Source of the DNA: an uncultured Prevotella sp.
Lineage (GTDB): Bacteria; Bacteroidota; Bacteroidia; Bacteroidales; Bacteroidaceae
Length of the DNA stretch: 64,000 nt
NCBI GenBank assembly: GCA_946548065.1
Contig: CAMNPM010000002.1
Span: 39,111-103,110 of the forward strand
Reading direction: 5' to 3'
Shown here: piece by piece, positions 8,686 through 18,607 of the stretch
Layout: the number at the start of each line of letters is the position of its first letter
Numbering within the stretch: position 1 is the first letter of the stretch
Made by a program: the position numbers and the translations under genes
The notes under the pieces: model-generated
Told to the model about the DNA's origin: nothing
What the model saw: the letters and a program-made list of their open reading frames with translations, nothing else
Databases searched by the model: none

Positions 8686-9855
8686 ATGGAATCCAACTTC
8701 GTAGACTACGTCAAGATTATGTGCCGTTCGGGCAAAGGCGGACGCGGGTCGATGCACCTGCGCCATGTGAAGTACAACCCGAACGGAGGTCCTGATGGCG
8801 GCGACGGTGGCAAGGGAGGCAGTATCATCCTGCGGGGCAACCATAACTACTGGACGTTGCTGCACCTGAAATACGAGCGTCATATCTTTGCTGAGCATGG
8901 TGGCAATGGCGGAAAGGACAAGTGTCATGGTACTGACGGCAAGGATGTGTATATCGACGTGCCTTGCGGTACGGTGGTCTACGATGCCGAGACGGGTAAG
9001 TATGTCTGCGATGTCACCTATGACGGGCAGGAGGTGGTGCTGCTGAAGGGCGGACGAGGCGGACTGGGCAACTTCCAGTTCCGCACGGCTACCAACCAGG
9101 CTCCCCGCTATGCCCAGCCCGGTGAACCCATGCAGGAGATGACCATCATCCTGGAGCTGAAACTGCTGGCTGATGTCGGACTGGTGGGATTCCCCAATGC
9201 CGGCAAGTCGACGCTGCTCTCGTCATTGTCGAATGCCCGCCCGAAGATAGCCAACTATCCCTTTACCACGATGGAACCCTCGCTGGGTATTGTGGGCTAT
9301 CGCGACAACAAGTCGTTCGTGATGGCTGATATTCCCGGTATCATCGAAGGTGCATCAGAGGGCAAGGGCCTTGGACTTCGTTTCCTGCGCCATATTGAGC
9401 GCAACTCACTGCTGCTGTTTATGGTGCCAGGCGATACGGACGATATCAAGCGCGAGTACGAGATACTGCTCAATGAGCTACGCCAGTTTAATCCCGAGAT
9501 GCTGGACAAGCACCGTGTGCTGGCCATCACCAAGTGCGACCTGCTGGACGACGAGCTGATAGAGATGCTGCGCGAGACGCTGCCTCAGGATCTGCCTTGT
9601 GTCTTTATCTCGGCTGTGGCCAACAAGGGTCTTGACGAGCTGAAAGATGTGCTGTGGCGAGAGCTGAATGCGGAAAGCAATAAGCTGGCTGCTGTGTTGG
9701 CGGAGGACAGTCTGGTGCATCGCGACAAGGATATGACGCGCTTTGCAGAGGAACTGGCCGACGAAGGCGAGGATGAGGATATCGAATACGTAGACGGAGA
9801 AGAGATAGAAGACCTGGAAGACTATGACGACTTTGAGTACGAAGAAGGTGAATAG
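8686..9855 (+). CDS. obg: Obg/CgtA GTPase
   Basis: A 389-residue essential GTPase involved in 50S ribosome assembly and stress signalling. The N-terminal ~160 residues are the glycine-rich Obg fold ([23 protein letters not shown]). The G domain follows: P-loop [11 protein letters not shown], switch II region [16 protein letters not shown], and specificity motif TKCD. The C-terminal ~40 residues are strongly acidic (runs of D and E) in place of the OCT domain found in some phyla, as is usual in Bacteroidetes. The ATG follows directly on the adk stop codon, implying translational coupling. Its 3' end overlaps the next gene by 32 bases. Confidence 0.95.
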   Translation: MESNFVDYVKIMCRSGKGGRGSMHLRHVKYNPNGGPDGGDGGKGGSIILRGNHNYWTLLHLKYERHIFAEHGGNGGKDKCHGTDGKDVYIDVPCGTVVYDAETGKYVCDVTYDGQEVVLLKGGRGGLGNFQFRTATNQAPRYAQPGEPMQEMTIILELKLLADVGLVGFPNAGKSTLLSSLSNARPKIANYPFTTMEPSLGIVGYRDNKSFVMADIPGIIEGASEGKGLGLRFLRHIERNSLLLFMVPGDTDDIKREYEILLNELRQFNPEMLDKHRVLAITKCDLLDDELIEMLRETLPQDLPCVFISAVANKGLDELKDVLWRELNAESNKLAAVLAEDSLVHRDKDMTRFAEELADEGEDEDIEYVDGEEIEDLEDYDDFEYEEGE

Positions 9856-10597
9856 TCCGCAGCTTACGTTTTATGATATGGGTGCTGATGTAGTAGCTTT
9901 CAGCACTACGCGAGAGGGAGGATGCAGTATAGGAAACTATGCTGCATTCAACATCAATAACTACTGCGGTGATTCTCCGGCACATATTGCAGAAAACCGC
10001 CGTTTGCTGAGCGAGCTTCTTGGCATATCTTCTCAGCATATCATCATGCCCCATCAGACTCACGGAACTACTGTAGCGCGTGTTGACGGTCCTCCTGCGG
10101 CAACGCTTGAAGCCACCGATGCGCTTATGACGGACTGCCCCGGACTGTGCATCGGGGTGAGCACTGCCGATTGTATACCTATTTTATTATATGATGCGCA
10201 GCATCGTGCGGTGTGTGCTATCCATGCGGGATGGCGGGGAACGGTGAAACGTATTGTCCGGCAGGCGGTGCGTTCTATGTGTGACGCCTATGGCTCTGAT
10301 GCTTCTCAGCTGCGGGCTGTCGTTGGGCCGGGCATCTCCCTGGAGGGCTTTGAGGTTGGCGATGAGGTGTATCTGCAGTTTGCTGAGGCGGGCTTTGACA
10401 TGGGCTGTATAGCCCGTCGATACGAGAAGTGGCACATCGACTTGCCGTTGTGCAACAGTCTGCAGCTTCAGGAAGAGGGCGTCAAGGATATCCAGCTGTC
10501 GGGCATTTGTACCTACCGGCAGTATGACCGCTATTTCTCAGCCCGCAGATTAGGGATACAGTCTGGTAGGATATTTACTGGTGTTATGTTAAAGTAG
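9824..10597 (+). CDS. pgeF: Multi-copper-type / purine nucleoside phosphorylase family protein (YfiH, peptidoglycan editing factor)
   Basis: 257 residues, starting inside the last 32 bases of obg. The family's metal/active-site residues are present: [20 protein letters not shown] and [14 protein letters not shown] (the His/Cys/His set). Members have been described as adenosine- or inosine-cleaving purine enzymes and as a factor preventing misincorporation of L-serine into peptidoglycan precursors. Its position directly upstream of an M23 peptidase gene fits a cell-envelope role. The exact start is uncertain because the overlap offers several start codons. Confidence 0.88.
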   Translation: MTTLSTKKVNSPQLTFYDMGADVVAFSTTREGGCSIGNYAAFNINNYCGDSPAHIAENRRLLSELLGISSQHIIMPHQTHGTTVARVDGPPAATLEATDALMTDCPGLCIGVSTADCIPILLYDAQHRAVCAIHAGWRGTVKRIVRQAVRSMCDAYGSDASQLRAVVGPGISLEGFEVGDEVYLQFAEAGFDMGCIARRYEKWHIDLPLCNSLQLQEEGVKDIQLSGICTYRQYDRYFSARRLGIQSGRIFTGVMLK

Positions 10598-10600
10598 ACA

Positions 10601-11134
10601 ATGATGATGAAGATAAAAACTCTATTTGCATTAGTTTCGTTTCTTCTAACCCTGACTGGTTGTGCTCAGGCAAAATATCTGTCAAAGGACGGACTGCGCG
10701 ACAGCAGTCAGTGGTGGGCCTATCCGCTGCCGGGTGCGAAGGTTATCTCACCCTTTGGCGGAGGCCGTCACCATTCGGGCACAGACATCAAGACCAAGCC
10801 AAACGACCCCATCCTGGCTGCCTTTGATGGCGAGGTGGTCTTCTCTGCCAAGTATGGTGGCTATGGCAATCTGATTCGCATCAAGCATCCTTGTGGACTG
10901 GAGACGTACTATAGCCATAATTCCAAGAACCTGGTGAAGGTGGGCGATTATGTGAGGGCCGGACAGGTGATAGCTCTGACAGGTCGTACGGGGCGTGCCT
11001 CTACCGAGCACTTGCATTTCGAGACCCGTATAAATGGTAAGGCCATCAACTCCAACAAGTTTTTCGACCACGCCAGTCACACCATACGTCTCAAGGCCTT
11101 CAAGATGACCCGCGACGGTTATGTGGTCAGGTGA
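10601..11134 (+). CDS. M23 family metallopeptidase lipoprotein
   Basis: 177 residues starting with MMMK. A signal peptide ends in a lipobox-like LTGC (cysteine at ~21), suggesting a lipid-anchored envelope protein. The LytM/M23 domain occupies most of the rest, with zinc and catalytic motifs HHSGTDIKT and HLHFETRI. It probably cleaves peptidoglycan cross-bridges. It lies 3 bases after the YfiH-like gene and is followed by a terminator, so it appears to end the hpt-adk-obg operon. A related M23 gene faces it at 11241. Confidence 0.88.
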   Translation: MMMKIKTLFALVSFLLTLTGCAQAKYLSKDGLRDSSQWWAYPLPGAKVISPFGGGRHHSGTDIKTKPNDPILAAFDGEVVFSAKYGGYGNLIRIKHPCGLETYYSHNSKNLVKVGDYVRAGQVIALTGRTGRASTEHLHFETRINGKAINSNKFFDHASHTIRLKAFKMTRDGYVVR

Positions 11135-11158
11135 CGGAGCTGGTGAATACGGAAATCA

Positions 11159-11191
11159 AAACGGGGAACATCCACACGATGTTCCCCGTTT
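11159..11191 (+). terminator. Rho-independent terminator
   Basis: A 14-base stem AACGGGGAACATC-type (11159-11172 with 11178-11191) encloses the loop CACAC. The 3' arm ends in TTT and is followed by TAT. Confidence 0.8.
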
Positions 11192-11240
11192 TATAATATG
11201 AGGCTTAACTTCTTGCTTCTTGACGATTCAGAAAGTTATA

Positions 11241-12182
11241 TTAATTGAACTTCAGTATTTGGCCAGCTTTCAGCTTGGCATTCTTCTTCAGGTGGTTCAG
11301 CTTCATGATGGCCTGCACCGTTGTTCCACGATAGCGAGCTATCGAGTAGAGTGTCTCGCCTCGCTTCACCTTGTGGAAGCGGGTTTCCTGAGCATACGAT
11401 GCTGCGGGGGCTGCTGTGGCCAGCTCTACCTCGTCGTCGCTGTCGATAGATCCGAAGCTTACGCCATTGACACCGCGCAGGCGGGTTGCTACGACAGATT
11501 CTTTCTGGTAGCTCGATTTGCGGAACATATAATAGTCGTCTACTACGTCCTGATTGCGGAAGTCGAACATCAAGGCTGGGTTTAGGGCTACACCGCAGAG
11601 GCGTGTCTCGAAGTGCAGGTGAGAACCAGTACTGCGCCCCGTGTTGCCACCGAGTCCGATGGGATCGCCAGCGCGAACTTCCTGGTCTTCTACTACCAGC
11701 TGTTTTGACATGTGAGCGTAATATGTCTCCAGTCCGTTGTCGTGGCGGATGACAACATACTTGCCGTAGCCGCGGCCTTCGTAGCGTACTACGCGCACCT
11801 TGCCTGCGAAGGCTGCACGGATGGTATCGCCAATATATACCTTGATGTCCAGCCCTTTGTGCTGGCGGTGCCAGCGGGGACCGAAGTTTGAGGTCAGCAC
11901 ACGGCTGGTTGTGGGCATGCAGAAATCCTTCAGCGAGATGCGGAAGGAGTCGGGCAGTTCCGTCACGCGACTGTGGGCATGCATATTGTCCCAGTCGTCG
12001 TAAAGGTCGGCGGAGGGAGAGTCGTAGCTTTCAATCTCTATCAGTCGGTGCAGTGCTACACTGTCGACTGCTTTCATTCTTCTGTCAATAGGTGCCTGAC
12101 GTGCCAATAGGTCCTGTCCCATAGTAGGAAGTGTACTTATCGTTGCAAGTGCCAAGAATGCAATCTTATTTAATATCTTCAT
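11241..12182 (-). CDS. M23 metallopeptidase with C-terminal LysM domain
   Basis: 313 residues with a signal peptide (KIAFLALATISTLPTMGQ). The central M23 domain has HKGLDIKVYIGD and HLHFETRLCG. A LysM peptidoglycan-binding repeat forms the C-terminus (KVKRGETLYSIARYRG ... AGQILKFN). It is a probable periplasmic or outer-membrane-associated murein endopeptidase. Both metal-ligand motifs are intact, so it should be active rather than an EnvC-like activator. A -7 box TACCTTTG lies about 58 bases upstream. Confidence 0.9.
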   Translation of the reverse strand: MKILNKIAFLALATISTLPTMGQDLLARQAPIDRRMKAVDSVALHRLIEIESYDSPSADLYDDWDNMHAHSRVTELPDSFRISLKDFCMPTTSRVLTSNFGPRWHRQHKGLDIKVYIGDTIRAAFAGKVRVVRYEGRGYGKYVVIRHDNGLETYYAHMSKQLVVEDQEVRAGDPIGLGGNTGRSTGSHLHFETRLCGVALNPALMFDFRNQDVVDDYYMFRKSSYQKESVVATRLRGVNGVSFGSIDSDDEVELATAAPAASYAQETRFHKVKRGETLYSIARYRGTTVQAIMKLNHLKKNAKLKAGQILKFN

Positions 12183-12240
12183 TACTAATTGTATTGGGTT
12201 CGGTTCTAATTATTCATTCCGTTATGTAAACAGAACGATG

Positions 12241-12248
12241 CAAAGGTA
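12241..12248 (-). promoter_or_regulatory. -7 box for the M23/LysM gene
   Basis: CAAAGGTA on the plus strand reads TACCTTTG on the minus strand and is followed by GC. I found no well-spaced TTTG upstream. Confidence 0.45.
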
Positions 12249-12317
12249 CTAAAAATTTTGCAAAGGACAAGAACATTAACACTCTTTTTGTGTGTTTTAA
12301 CACTTATCGCGGGTTAT

Positions 12318-14423
12318 TTAAGAAATAACGCCCCAGTTGATGTTGGTTTTGCGTAACTCGCGTAACCTTTTCCAGAGTACGGCATATCGCTCTGAGTTGC
12401 ACAGGGGGTCGTCGTCGATGATGGCCTGTGCTTCGTCGCGCGCCATCTGTACCAGTTGTCCGTCGCGGGCTATGTCGGCTATTTTCAGGTCGAAGGCCAT
12501 GCCGCTCTGCTGGGTTCCTTCCAGGTCGCCGGGTCCGCGCAGCTTCAGGTCGGCTTCGGCAATGCGGAAGCCGTCGTTGGTCTGGCACATGATGTCGATG
12601 CGCTTGCGGGTGTCTTCTGCCAGCTTGTAGTTGGTGACGAGGATGCAGTACGACTGTTCGGCACCTCGCCCCACGCGTCCTCTGAGCTGGTGGAGCTGTG
12701 ATAGTCCGAAGCGCTGTGCTTCGAGGATGACCATGACCGAGGCGTTGGGTACGTTGACGCCTACCTCGATGACGGTGGTGGCTACGAGTATCTGGGTCTC
12801 TCCGCTGACGAACTTCTGCATCTCAACTTCCTTCTCGGCAGGTTTCATCTTGCCGTGTACCTTGCTGAGGCGGAACTCGGGGAATACCTGTCTGAGGACT
12901 TCGAAGCCGTCTTCCAGATTCTTGAGGTCAATCTTCTCGCTTTCCTCGATGAGGGGGAAGACGATGTATACCTGTCGTCCCATGTTGATTTGCTTGCGCA
13001 GTCCATCGTAGAGCGTGGGCATGGAGCGGTCGTAGACGTGCTGTGTGAGGACGGGTTTGCGTCCGGGCGGCAGTTCGTCGATGACGCTGACGTCCAAGTC
13101 GCCATACAGCGTCATGGCCAGTGTGCGTGGGATGGGTGTGGCGGTCATGACCAATACGTGCGGTGGGTTCTGGCTCTTGCTCCAGAGCTTGGCGCGCTGG
13201 GCCACGCCGAAGCGGTGCTGCTCGTCGACGACCACCATGCCCAGTCGGGCAAACTGCACGGTGTCTTCGATGACGGCGTGTGTGCCTACAAGTATCTGTA
13301 CAGTCCCGTCGAGCAGTCCGTCGAGCACCTCTTGTCGGCGTTTTCCCTTGACGATGCCCGTCAGCAGTGCCACGCGGATGTCCATGCCACGTAGGAAGTC
13401 CATGATGGTCTGCAGGTGTTGCTCGGCCAGTATCTCCGTAGGTGCCATGATGCATGCCTGGTAGCCGTTGTCCAGGGCGATGAGCATGGACATGAGTGCC
13501 ACGAGTGTCTTGCCCGAGCCTACGTCGCCCTGCAGCAGTCGGTTCATCTGTCGTCCGCTGCCCATGTCGCGGCGTATTTCGCGAATGACGCGCTTCTGTG
13601 CTTCTGTCAGAGGGAAGGGCAGGTGCTGCGAGTAGAAGTCGTTGAAGTGGTCGCCCACCTTTGCGAAGACGTAGCCGCGATATTTGCGTCGCTGGTCGCT
13701 CGCGTACCTTAATATATTAAGCTGAACGTAGAACAGTTCCTCGAACTTCAGCCTGACTCGGGCGCGCTCCAGCTCCTTGGCGTTCTGTGGATAGTGTATC
13801 TTGCGCAGGGCATCGTCGCGCGACATCAGGTTCAGCTTCTGCGTGATATAGTCGGGCAGCGTCTCAGCCACGGGCTCTTTCAGTACGCCGAGCAGCGTCT
13901 TGGTGAGCCGTTCGAGGGCGCGGCTGTTGAGCCCCGCCTTCTTCATCTTCTCGCTGGTGTTGTAGTAGGGTTGCATGCCCATGGCCGAGAGTTCCAGCTT
14001 GCTGGCATCGTCGATGTCTGGGTGGGTGACGTTGATGCGTCCGTTGTAGACGTTGGGTCGTCCGAAGACGATGTACTCCGTGCCGATCTTGTACTGTTGT
14101 ATGGCATATTTGCCTCCGTTGAACCACGTGAGGTCCATCACCTTCCCGCTGCCATCGGTGAAGTGGGCCACCACACGCTCCTTGCGGGCGCTCATCTTGA
14201 AGGTCTCGAACGAGAGGATGCGGCCCTTCACCTGTACGAAGGGCATGTCGCCCGTCAGCTCGCGGATGCTGTAGAGCCGCGAGCGGTCTACGTGCTTGTA
14301 GGGGTAATACTGCAACAGGTCGCCGTAGGTCTGGATGCCCAGTTCCTCGCTGAGCATCTTCTTGCGCTGGGGGCCTACCCCCGGCAGATATTGCAGGTCT
14401 TGTTGCAGGATGTTGTCAGTCAT
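12318..14423 (-). CDS. recG: ATP-dependent DNA helicase RecG
   Basis: 701 residues from the ATG at 14423, chosen because the protein then begins with the family's LQYLPGVGPQRKKMLSEELG; the open frame extends further upstream but only antisense-like residues are gained. An N-terminal wedge/OB domain is followed by a superfamily 2 helicase core: RLLQGDVGSGKTLVALM (Walker A), DEQHRFG (motif II), TATPIPRTL (motif III), and the RecG-specific QLRGRVGRG. It remodels stalled replication forks and branched DNA. The start overlaps the stop of the upstream phosphatase gene by four bases (ATGA). Confidence 0.96.
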   Translation of the reverse strand: MTDNILQQDLQYLPGVGPQRKKMLSEELGIQTYGDLLQYYPYKHVDRSRLYSIRELTGDMPFVQVKGRILSFETFKMSARKERVVAHFTDGSGKVMDLTWFNGGKYAIQQYKIGTEYIVFGRPNVYNGRINVTHPDIDDASKLELSAMGMQPYYNTSEKMKKAGLNSRALERLTKTLLGVLKEPVAETLPDYITQKLNLMSRDDALRKIHYPQNAKELERARVRLKFEELFYVQLNILRYASDQRRKYRGYVFAKVGDHFNDFYSQHLPFPLTEAQKRVIREIRRDMGSGRQMNRLLQGDVGSGKTLVALMSMLIALDNGYQACIMAPTEILAEQHLQTIMDFLRGMDIRVALLTGIVKGKRRQEVLDGLLDGTVQILVGTHAVIEDTVQFARLGMVVVDEQHRFGVAQRAKLWSKSQNPPHVLVMTATPIPRTLAMTLYGDLDVSVIDELPPGRKPVLTQHVYDRSMPTLYDGLRKQINMGRQVYIVFPLIEESEKIDLKNLEDGFEVLRQVFPEFRLSKVHGKMKPAEKEVEMQKFVSGETQILVATTVIEVGVNVPNASVMVILEAQRFGLSQLHQLRGRVGRGAEQSYCILVTNYKLAEDTRKRIDIMCQTNDGFRIAEADLKLRGPGDLEGTQQSGMAFDLKIADIARDGQLVQMARDEAQAIIDDDPLCNSERYAVLWKRLRELRKTNINWGVIS

Positions 14424-16504
14424 TCGGCAGAGGTAGTCTTCAGGTGAATACACATCATGGTGAGGTCGTCGTTCGGTTCTGCTCCTGCACGATGACGCTC
14501 TATCTCGGCCGTCAGGGTGTCGATGACCTGGCGGGCCCTCTCGTAGTGTGTGCGCTGCAGGGTGGCCAGCAGCCGCTCGTCGCCATATTGCTGCTGCTGC
14601 GGGTCCTCGGCTTCGTTCAGGCCGTCGGTATAGATGAACAGCGGCCGCCCCTTGATGGTGGCCATCTCCTCGCCAACATAGTCTAACCCGGGCCACAGAC
14701 CGATAGGAGCGTTGGGCTCCATCTCCATAAACTCGCCAGCCGCCTCTCCGCCGCCAATGACGGGCGGGTTGTGGCCTGCATTGCAATAGTCAAGATGCCC
14801 CGTCTGTAGGTCGAGCAGCCCTAAGAAGAGGGTGACGAACATGCCCTGCTCGTTGTCCTCAGTGAGGGCCGCATTCATGCGGTTGCAGATGTCGGCTGGC
14901 TTCATGCCCTGTGTGGCGAGGGTGCGGAACAGTCGGGTTACCTGAGCCATGAACAGCGAGGCAGGAACTCCCTTGCCGCTGACATCGCCCACACAGAAAT
15001 ACAGCTTGTCGTCCTGCAGCACATAGCCATACAGGTCGCCCCCCACCTCTTTTGCCGGTACCATCGAGGCATACATGTCAAGGTCGTCGCGCTGAGGAAA
15101 CTCCTTGGGCACCATCGACATCTGTATGTCGCGCGCAATGCGCAGCTCGCTCTCTATACGCTCCTTGGCCGTGGTGGTCTCCTCCAGCCGGTCGTAGGCA
15201 TCCAGCAGCTTGTGGTGCTCGTTCTCCAGTCGGACGGCGGCACGGTGGCGGAAGAAGATGAAGATGACGAGGGCCAGCACCACGATGGCGGCAACAATAG
15301 AGGTGGTCACCAGCCGCTGCTGCGAGATGGCAGCCTTCTGCTCGGCTATCTGATGGTCTTTCTCCTGTGTCTCATAGATGGCCGACAGCTCTGCCGCCTC
15401 GTCCTTCTTCTGCCTGGCTATCGCAGAGTCGAGGGCGTCCACCATGCGCAGTCCGACGGCCACAGCCGTGTCCTTGTAGCCAGCACCGGCATTGGCGCGA
15501 AACTTCGGGAACACATACTGTTGGATGATGTCGAGCGTGGGCTTGCCCACTCTCTGGGCTATCTCGTTCTCAATGTCGGCATAGGCCCCTGCGGCCTCGG
15601 CATAGCGCCCCGCGGCAATCAGGTATTCGCCTGGCGCATGGTGCCAGCCCTTCTGGTAGGCCTCCGACTGCTGATAGCGCACGAACGTCTCCTCGGCCTC
15701 CTTCTTCTTGCCCTGTCCCAGCAGGATGCAGGCCAGGCAGTTGAGGCGGCGGGCCTCCTGGAGTGCCAGCACACGCTGGTTGGCATTCGGGTTTTGGCGA
15801 TAGGCCTGCAACATCGAGTCTACACACGCCGACCAGTGCAGCGCCTTGTCGTAGCGACGGGCATCCATGCAGAAGAGCGTGGTGTTGTTGAGGATGATGA
15901 GGGCATTTTCGATGGCATACTGCGACGTGTCTGTCGCTACGGCCTTCTTCATGTAGTCGTACGACTCCTCGAAACAACGGTCGGCCTCTGCGTTGCGGTT
16001 CATCTTCTGATGGCAAATGCCCATGTCGCCCATGTGGATGCCAATGCTGGTGTAGCTGGCCACACCCGACTGCTTCATCCTGGCTACGGCAGGAATGGCC
16101 ACGCGCAGTGCCCCCTCGAAGTCGTGCTTCGCCTGCAGCCAGTTGGCCAGGTAAGCCACTGCCTTGTAGTAGGCTCTCTCCTCGGCCTTGCCCTTGATGT
16201 CGGTGCCCACGGCCGTTTTCCAGTAGTCCTCGCTCTGGCGCTGCTCCTTCAACTGTCTGCAGACATTGCCACGCTCGTAGTTGGCACGTATCGGCCCTAT
16301 GCCGCCAGCCCGTTCTATGCTGTCTATGACATAGAAAGCCCGCTCCTTGTCAGCGGTGCTCTTGGCAAGCCATATCAGTGAGTCGTTGTGTAGTGCTTGT
16401 AGGGAATCAGCCTCTGGCGTTGCTGTGGCTGCCGGGTCCCTCCCGCATCCCGACAGGACGAAGGACATCAACATCAGGACTGTAAGGCTAATGGTTGTTC
16501 TCAT
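14420..16504 (-). CDS. Membrane SpoIIE/RsbU-type serine phosphatase with TPR-like periplasmic region
   Basis: 694 residues. An N-terminal signal with a lipobox-like VLSGC is followed by ~370 residues of helical repeats resembling TPRs, then a transmembrane segment (IVAAIVVLALVIFIFF), a coiled coil, and a PP2C-type SpoIIE domain (EVGGDLYGYV, CVGDVSGKGVPASLFMA, LDYCNAGHNPPV, NDDLTMMCIHLK). Such proteins sense an envelope signal and dephosphorylate anti-anti-sigma-like partners; no partner lies nearby. It sits between ispD and recG in a five-gene minus-strand operon. A close paralogue is at 32536. Confidence 0.88.
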   Translation of the reverse strand: MRTTISLTVLMLMSFVLSGCGRDPAATATPEADSLQALHNDSLIWLAKSTADKERAFYVIDSIERAGGIGPIRANYERGNVCRQLKEQRQSEDYWKTAVGTDIKGKAEERAYYKAVAYLANWLQAKHDFEGALRVAIPAVARMKQSGVASYTSIGIHMGDMGICHQKMNRNAEADRCFEESYDYMKKAVATDTSQYAIENALIILNNTTLFCMDARRYDKALHWSACVDSMLQAYRQNPNANQRVLALQEARRLNCLACILLGQGKKKEAEETFVRYQQSEAYQKGWHHAPGEYLIAAGRYAEAAGAYADIENEIAQRVGKPTLDIIQQYVFPKFRANAGAGYKDTAVAVGLRMVDALDSAIARQKKDEAAELSAIYETQEKDHQIAEQKAAISQQRLVTTSIVAAIVVLALVIFIFFRHRAAVRLENEHHKLLDAYDRLEETTTAKERIESELRIARDIQMSMVPKEFPQRDDLDMYASMVPAKEVGGDLYGYVLQDDKLYFCVGDVSGKGVPASLFMAQVTRLFRTLATQGMKPADICNRMNAALTEDNEQGMFVTLFLGLLDLQTGHLDYCNAGHNPPVIGGGEAAGEFMEMEPNAPIGLWPGLDYVGEEMATIKGRPLFIYTDGLNEAEDPQQQQYGDERLLATLQRTHYERARQVIDTLTAEIERHRAGAEPNDDLTMMCIHLKTTSAE

Positions 16505-16541
16505 CTCTTAAGTCTATTTGATTTTCTGGCTATTGGGTTGT

Positions 16542-17243
16542 TCAAATGAGTACCTCGGCTATCTTGAGGTCGAAGGGGGTGGTCAGCTTGATGTTCTCGC
16601 GGTTGCCCTCGACGAGGGTGATGTCGAAGCGGAAAGCTTCGACCACACTGGCATCGTCGGTGAAGGCCTCGCTGTAGGGCTGGCGGTTGGCAGCTTTCAG
16701 TAGCTGGATGTCGAAGCACTGGGGGGTCTGCACCAAGCGGTATTCGCCTCGGGGCTTGGTGCCTTCCGCTATATGGCGCAGCGTCTCGACGACGGGGATG
16801 ACGGGAATGACGGCTTTTTTCTCGCGGGCTGTCTCGTAGCAACGGCGGATGACGTCTATCGAGGGGAAGGGGCGCACACCGTCGTGTACACCCACCACCC
16901 CTTCTGCATCGTCAGGGATAAGGGCCAGTCCGTTCTGTACGCTATGGAAGCGCGTCTCGCCACCGCTGGCCAAAAGGTAGGAACCGCCACTGTCCAAAAG
17001 GTAGGAGCCGCCGCCCGCCTCCTCAGCAGGAAGGGGGAAACGATACTGCTGGCACAGCTGTCGCCAGTAGTCCTGCTGGGCTTTGGGCAGCACGAGGATG
17101 ATCTGCAGGGTGGGGGAGTACTCGCGGAAGCGCTCTATGGTCCGCATCAGCACCGGACGCCCGCCAATGGGTAGGAATTGTTTGGGGATGTCGCTTCCCA
17201 TGCGCAGCCCCTTGCCCCCGGCAACGATGATGACATAGTCCAT
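16542..17243 (-). CDS. ispD: 2-C-methyl-D-erythritol 4-phosphate cytidylyltransferase
   Basis: A 233-residue enzyme of the MEP isoprenoid pathway, coupling CTP to methylerythritol phosphate. The nucleotide-binding loop is [19 protein letters not shown]. Downstream motifs are [28 protein letters not shown] and DDASVVE. An in-frame insert of two near-identical 8-residue units ([16 protein letters not shown]) lies just before the conserved [13 protein letters not shown] know of no such insert in other IspD proteins. The start overlaps the DJ-1 gene stop by one base (TGATG). Confidence 0.94.
   Translation of the reverse strand: MDYVIIVAGGKGLRMGSDIPKQFLPIGGRPVLMRTIERFREYSPTLQIILVLPKAQQDYWRQLCQQYRFPLPAEEAGGGSYLLDSGGSYLLASGGETRFHSVQNGLALIPDDAEGVVGVHDGVRPFPSIDVIRRCYETAREKKAVIPVIPVVETLRHIAEGTKPRGEYRLVQTPQCFDIQLLKAANRQPYSEAFTDDASVVEAFRFDITLVEGNRENIKLTTPFDLKIAEVLI
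16960..17007. repeat. 24-base tandem duplication inside ispD
   Basis: Two adjacent 24-base units (16960-16983 and 16984-17007) share the core CCAAAAGGTAGGA and differ at about four positions. Each encodes one 8-residue unit, so the frame is preserved. Confidence 0.85.
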
Positions 17244-17812
17244 CAGGCCATCAAGTGTTTGTAGCGCATGCCCTCGGCTATCTGGTCGCTGGTCTTCTTG
17301 TCTGCCAGCTGGCTAAGCAGCTCGTAGGCGAAGGGAAATGCAGCGGCAGGTCCCTCGCCCGTGGTGATGTTGCCGTCGACGGTGACCAGGTCGCCAGTAT
17401 ATTTAGCACTGTTTTCAGCCAGAGCCTGCTCGAAGCCCGGATAGCAGGTAGCCTTCTTGCCGTCGAGGATGCCAAGGGGAGCCAGCACCACAGCTGGTGA
17501 GGCACAGATGGCAGCCACCTTGCGGCCAGCAGCGGCCTGGTCGACAATAGCCTTGCACACGCCTTTGTGGGCGAACAGGTTGGACGCTCCGGGCATTCCG
17601 CCGGGCAGGAACAGCAGGTCGGCATCCGAGAAGTCGCCTTGCTCGAACATGATGTCGGCCTCGATGTTGACACCATGTGCTGTCTGTACCAGCGGGAAGT
17701 CGCTGATGCTCACTGTTGTTACGTCTACTCCTCCGCGACGCAGCACGTCGATGGGAATCAGGGCCTCGACATCCTCGAAGCCGTCAGCTAAGAATACATA
17801 TACCTTTTTCAT
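17243..17812 (-). CDS. DJ-1/PfpI family protein
   Basis: A 189-residue protein of the DJ-1/ThiJ/YajL superfamily. It starts with [25 protein letters not shown] (the conserved acidic residue is in the FEDVE region). The nucleophile-elbow cysteine is in [15 protein letters not shown], with FLPGGMPGA before it. Members are protein deglycases, chaperones or related hydrolases protecting against carbonyl stress; the exact substrate cannot be read from the sequence. It lies between pdxJ and ispD in the same operon. Confidence 0.88.
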   Translation of the reverse strand: MKKVYVFLADGFEDVEALIPIDVLRRGGVDVTTVSISDFPLVQTAHGVNIEADIMFEQGDFSDADLLFLPGGMPGASNLFAHKGVCKAIVDQAAAGRKVAAICASPAVVLAPLGILDGKKATCYPGFEQALAENSAKYTGDLVTVDGNITTGEGPAAAFPFAYELLSQLADKKTSDQIAEGMRYKHLMA

Positions 17813-17854
17813 TTACTATTTACTATATTACTATTTACAATTTATTATTTATAT
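17813..17854. repeat. AT-rich degenerate repeat spacer between pdxJ and the DJ-1 gene
   Basis: The 42-base spacer consists of variations on TTACTATT/TTTACAATT-like units. It is one of several low-complexity spacers in this window (see also 24907, 26244, 31591 and 36803). Confidence 0.5.
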
Positions 17855-18568
17855 TTATTTCAGACAATTCAGATACTGGCGGATGGTCTCCTTGAGGCCC
17901 AGGTAGAGGGCGTCGCAGATGAGGGCGTGTCCGATGCTGACCTCGTCGGTCCAGGGTATCTGCTGGTGGTAGTAGGCCAGGTTCTCGAGCGACAGGTCGT
18001 GGCCTGCGTTCAGTCCCAGGCCCACGCGGCGGGCCTCCTCGGCAGCTGCTACGAAGGGGGCAATGGCCTGCTCGCGGTTCTGGGCATAGCCCGAGGCGTA
18101 GGGTTCCGTATACAGCTCCACGCGGTCGGCTCCGCACACCTTGGCACCCTCCACCATCCGTGGGTCGGCATCGACGAAGATGCTGACGCGGATGCCGGCC
18201 TCCTTGAACGTGCGGCAGATGTCCGTCAGGAACGGACGGTTCTCCAGCGTGTCCCATCCGTGGTTCGAGGTAATCTGGTCGTGGCTGTCGGGCACCAGCG
18301 TCACCTGGGTGGGCCTGACCTCCAGCACCAGCTTGGTGAACGAGTCGATGGGGTTGCCCTCGATGTTGAACTCCGTCTGTATCTGGGGCCTCAGGTCGCG
18401 CACGTCCTGGTAGCGTATGTGGCGCTCGTCAGGACGGGGGTGGACGGTGACGCCTTGTGCGCCAAATGTTTCTACGTCGTGAGCCACCTTCAGCACGTTG
18501 GGGTTGTTGCCACCTCTGGCATTGCGCAGCGTGGCCACCTTATTGATATTTACACTTAACTTTGTCAT
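17855..18568 (-). CDS. pdxJ: Pyridoxine 5'-phosphate synthase
   Basis: 237 residues from the ATG at 18568, chosen because PdxJ begins TKLSVNINKVATLRNARGG; an upstream in-frame ATG would add 36 non-family residues. The enzyme condenses 1-deoxyxylulose 5-phosphate and 3-amino-2-oxopropyl phosphate to pyridoxine phosphate (DXP-dependent vitamin B6 pathway). Visible motifs: GVTVHPRPDERHI (catalytic His), QVTLVPD, and GLGLNAGHDLSLENL. It is the first gene of the operon that continues with the DJ-1 gene, ispD, the phosphatase gene and recG. Confidence 0.95.
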   Translation of the reverse strand: MTKLSVNINKVATLRNARGGNNPNVLKVAHDVETFGAQGVTVHPRPDERHIRYQDVRDLRPQIQTEFNIEGNPIDSFTKLVLEVRPTQVTLVPDSHDQITSNHGWDTLENRPFLTDICRTFKEAGIRVSIFVDADPRMVEGAKVCGADRVELYTEPYASGYAQNREQAIAPFVAAAEEARRVGLGLNAGHDLSLENLAYYHQQIPWTDEVSIGHALICDALYLGLKETIRQYLNCLK

Positions 18569-18607
18569 TTTTTCGTGTCGTTTTATTACTTTTACACTAA
18601 GATTTAT

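Noticed and set aside
14424..14786. N-terminal extension of RecG to 822 residues
   Set aside because: The extra 121 codons lie within the phosphatase gene and have Arg/His-rich out-of-frame character; the RecG family start is at 14423.
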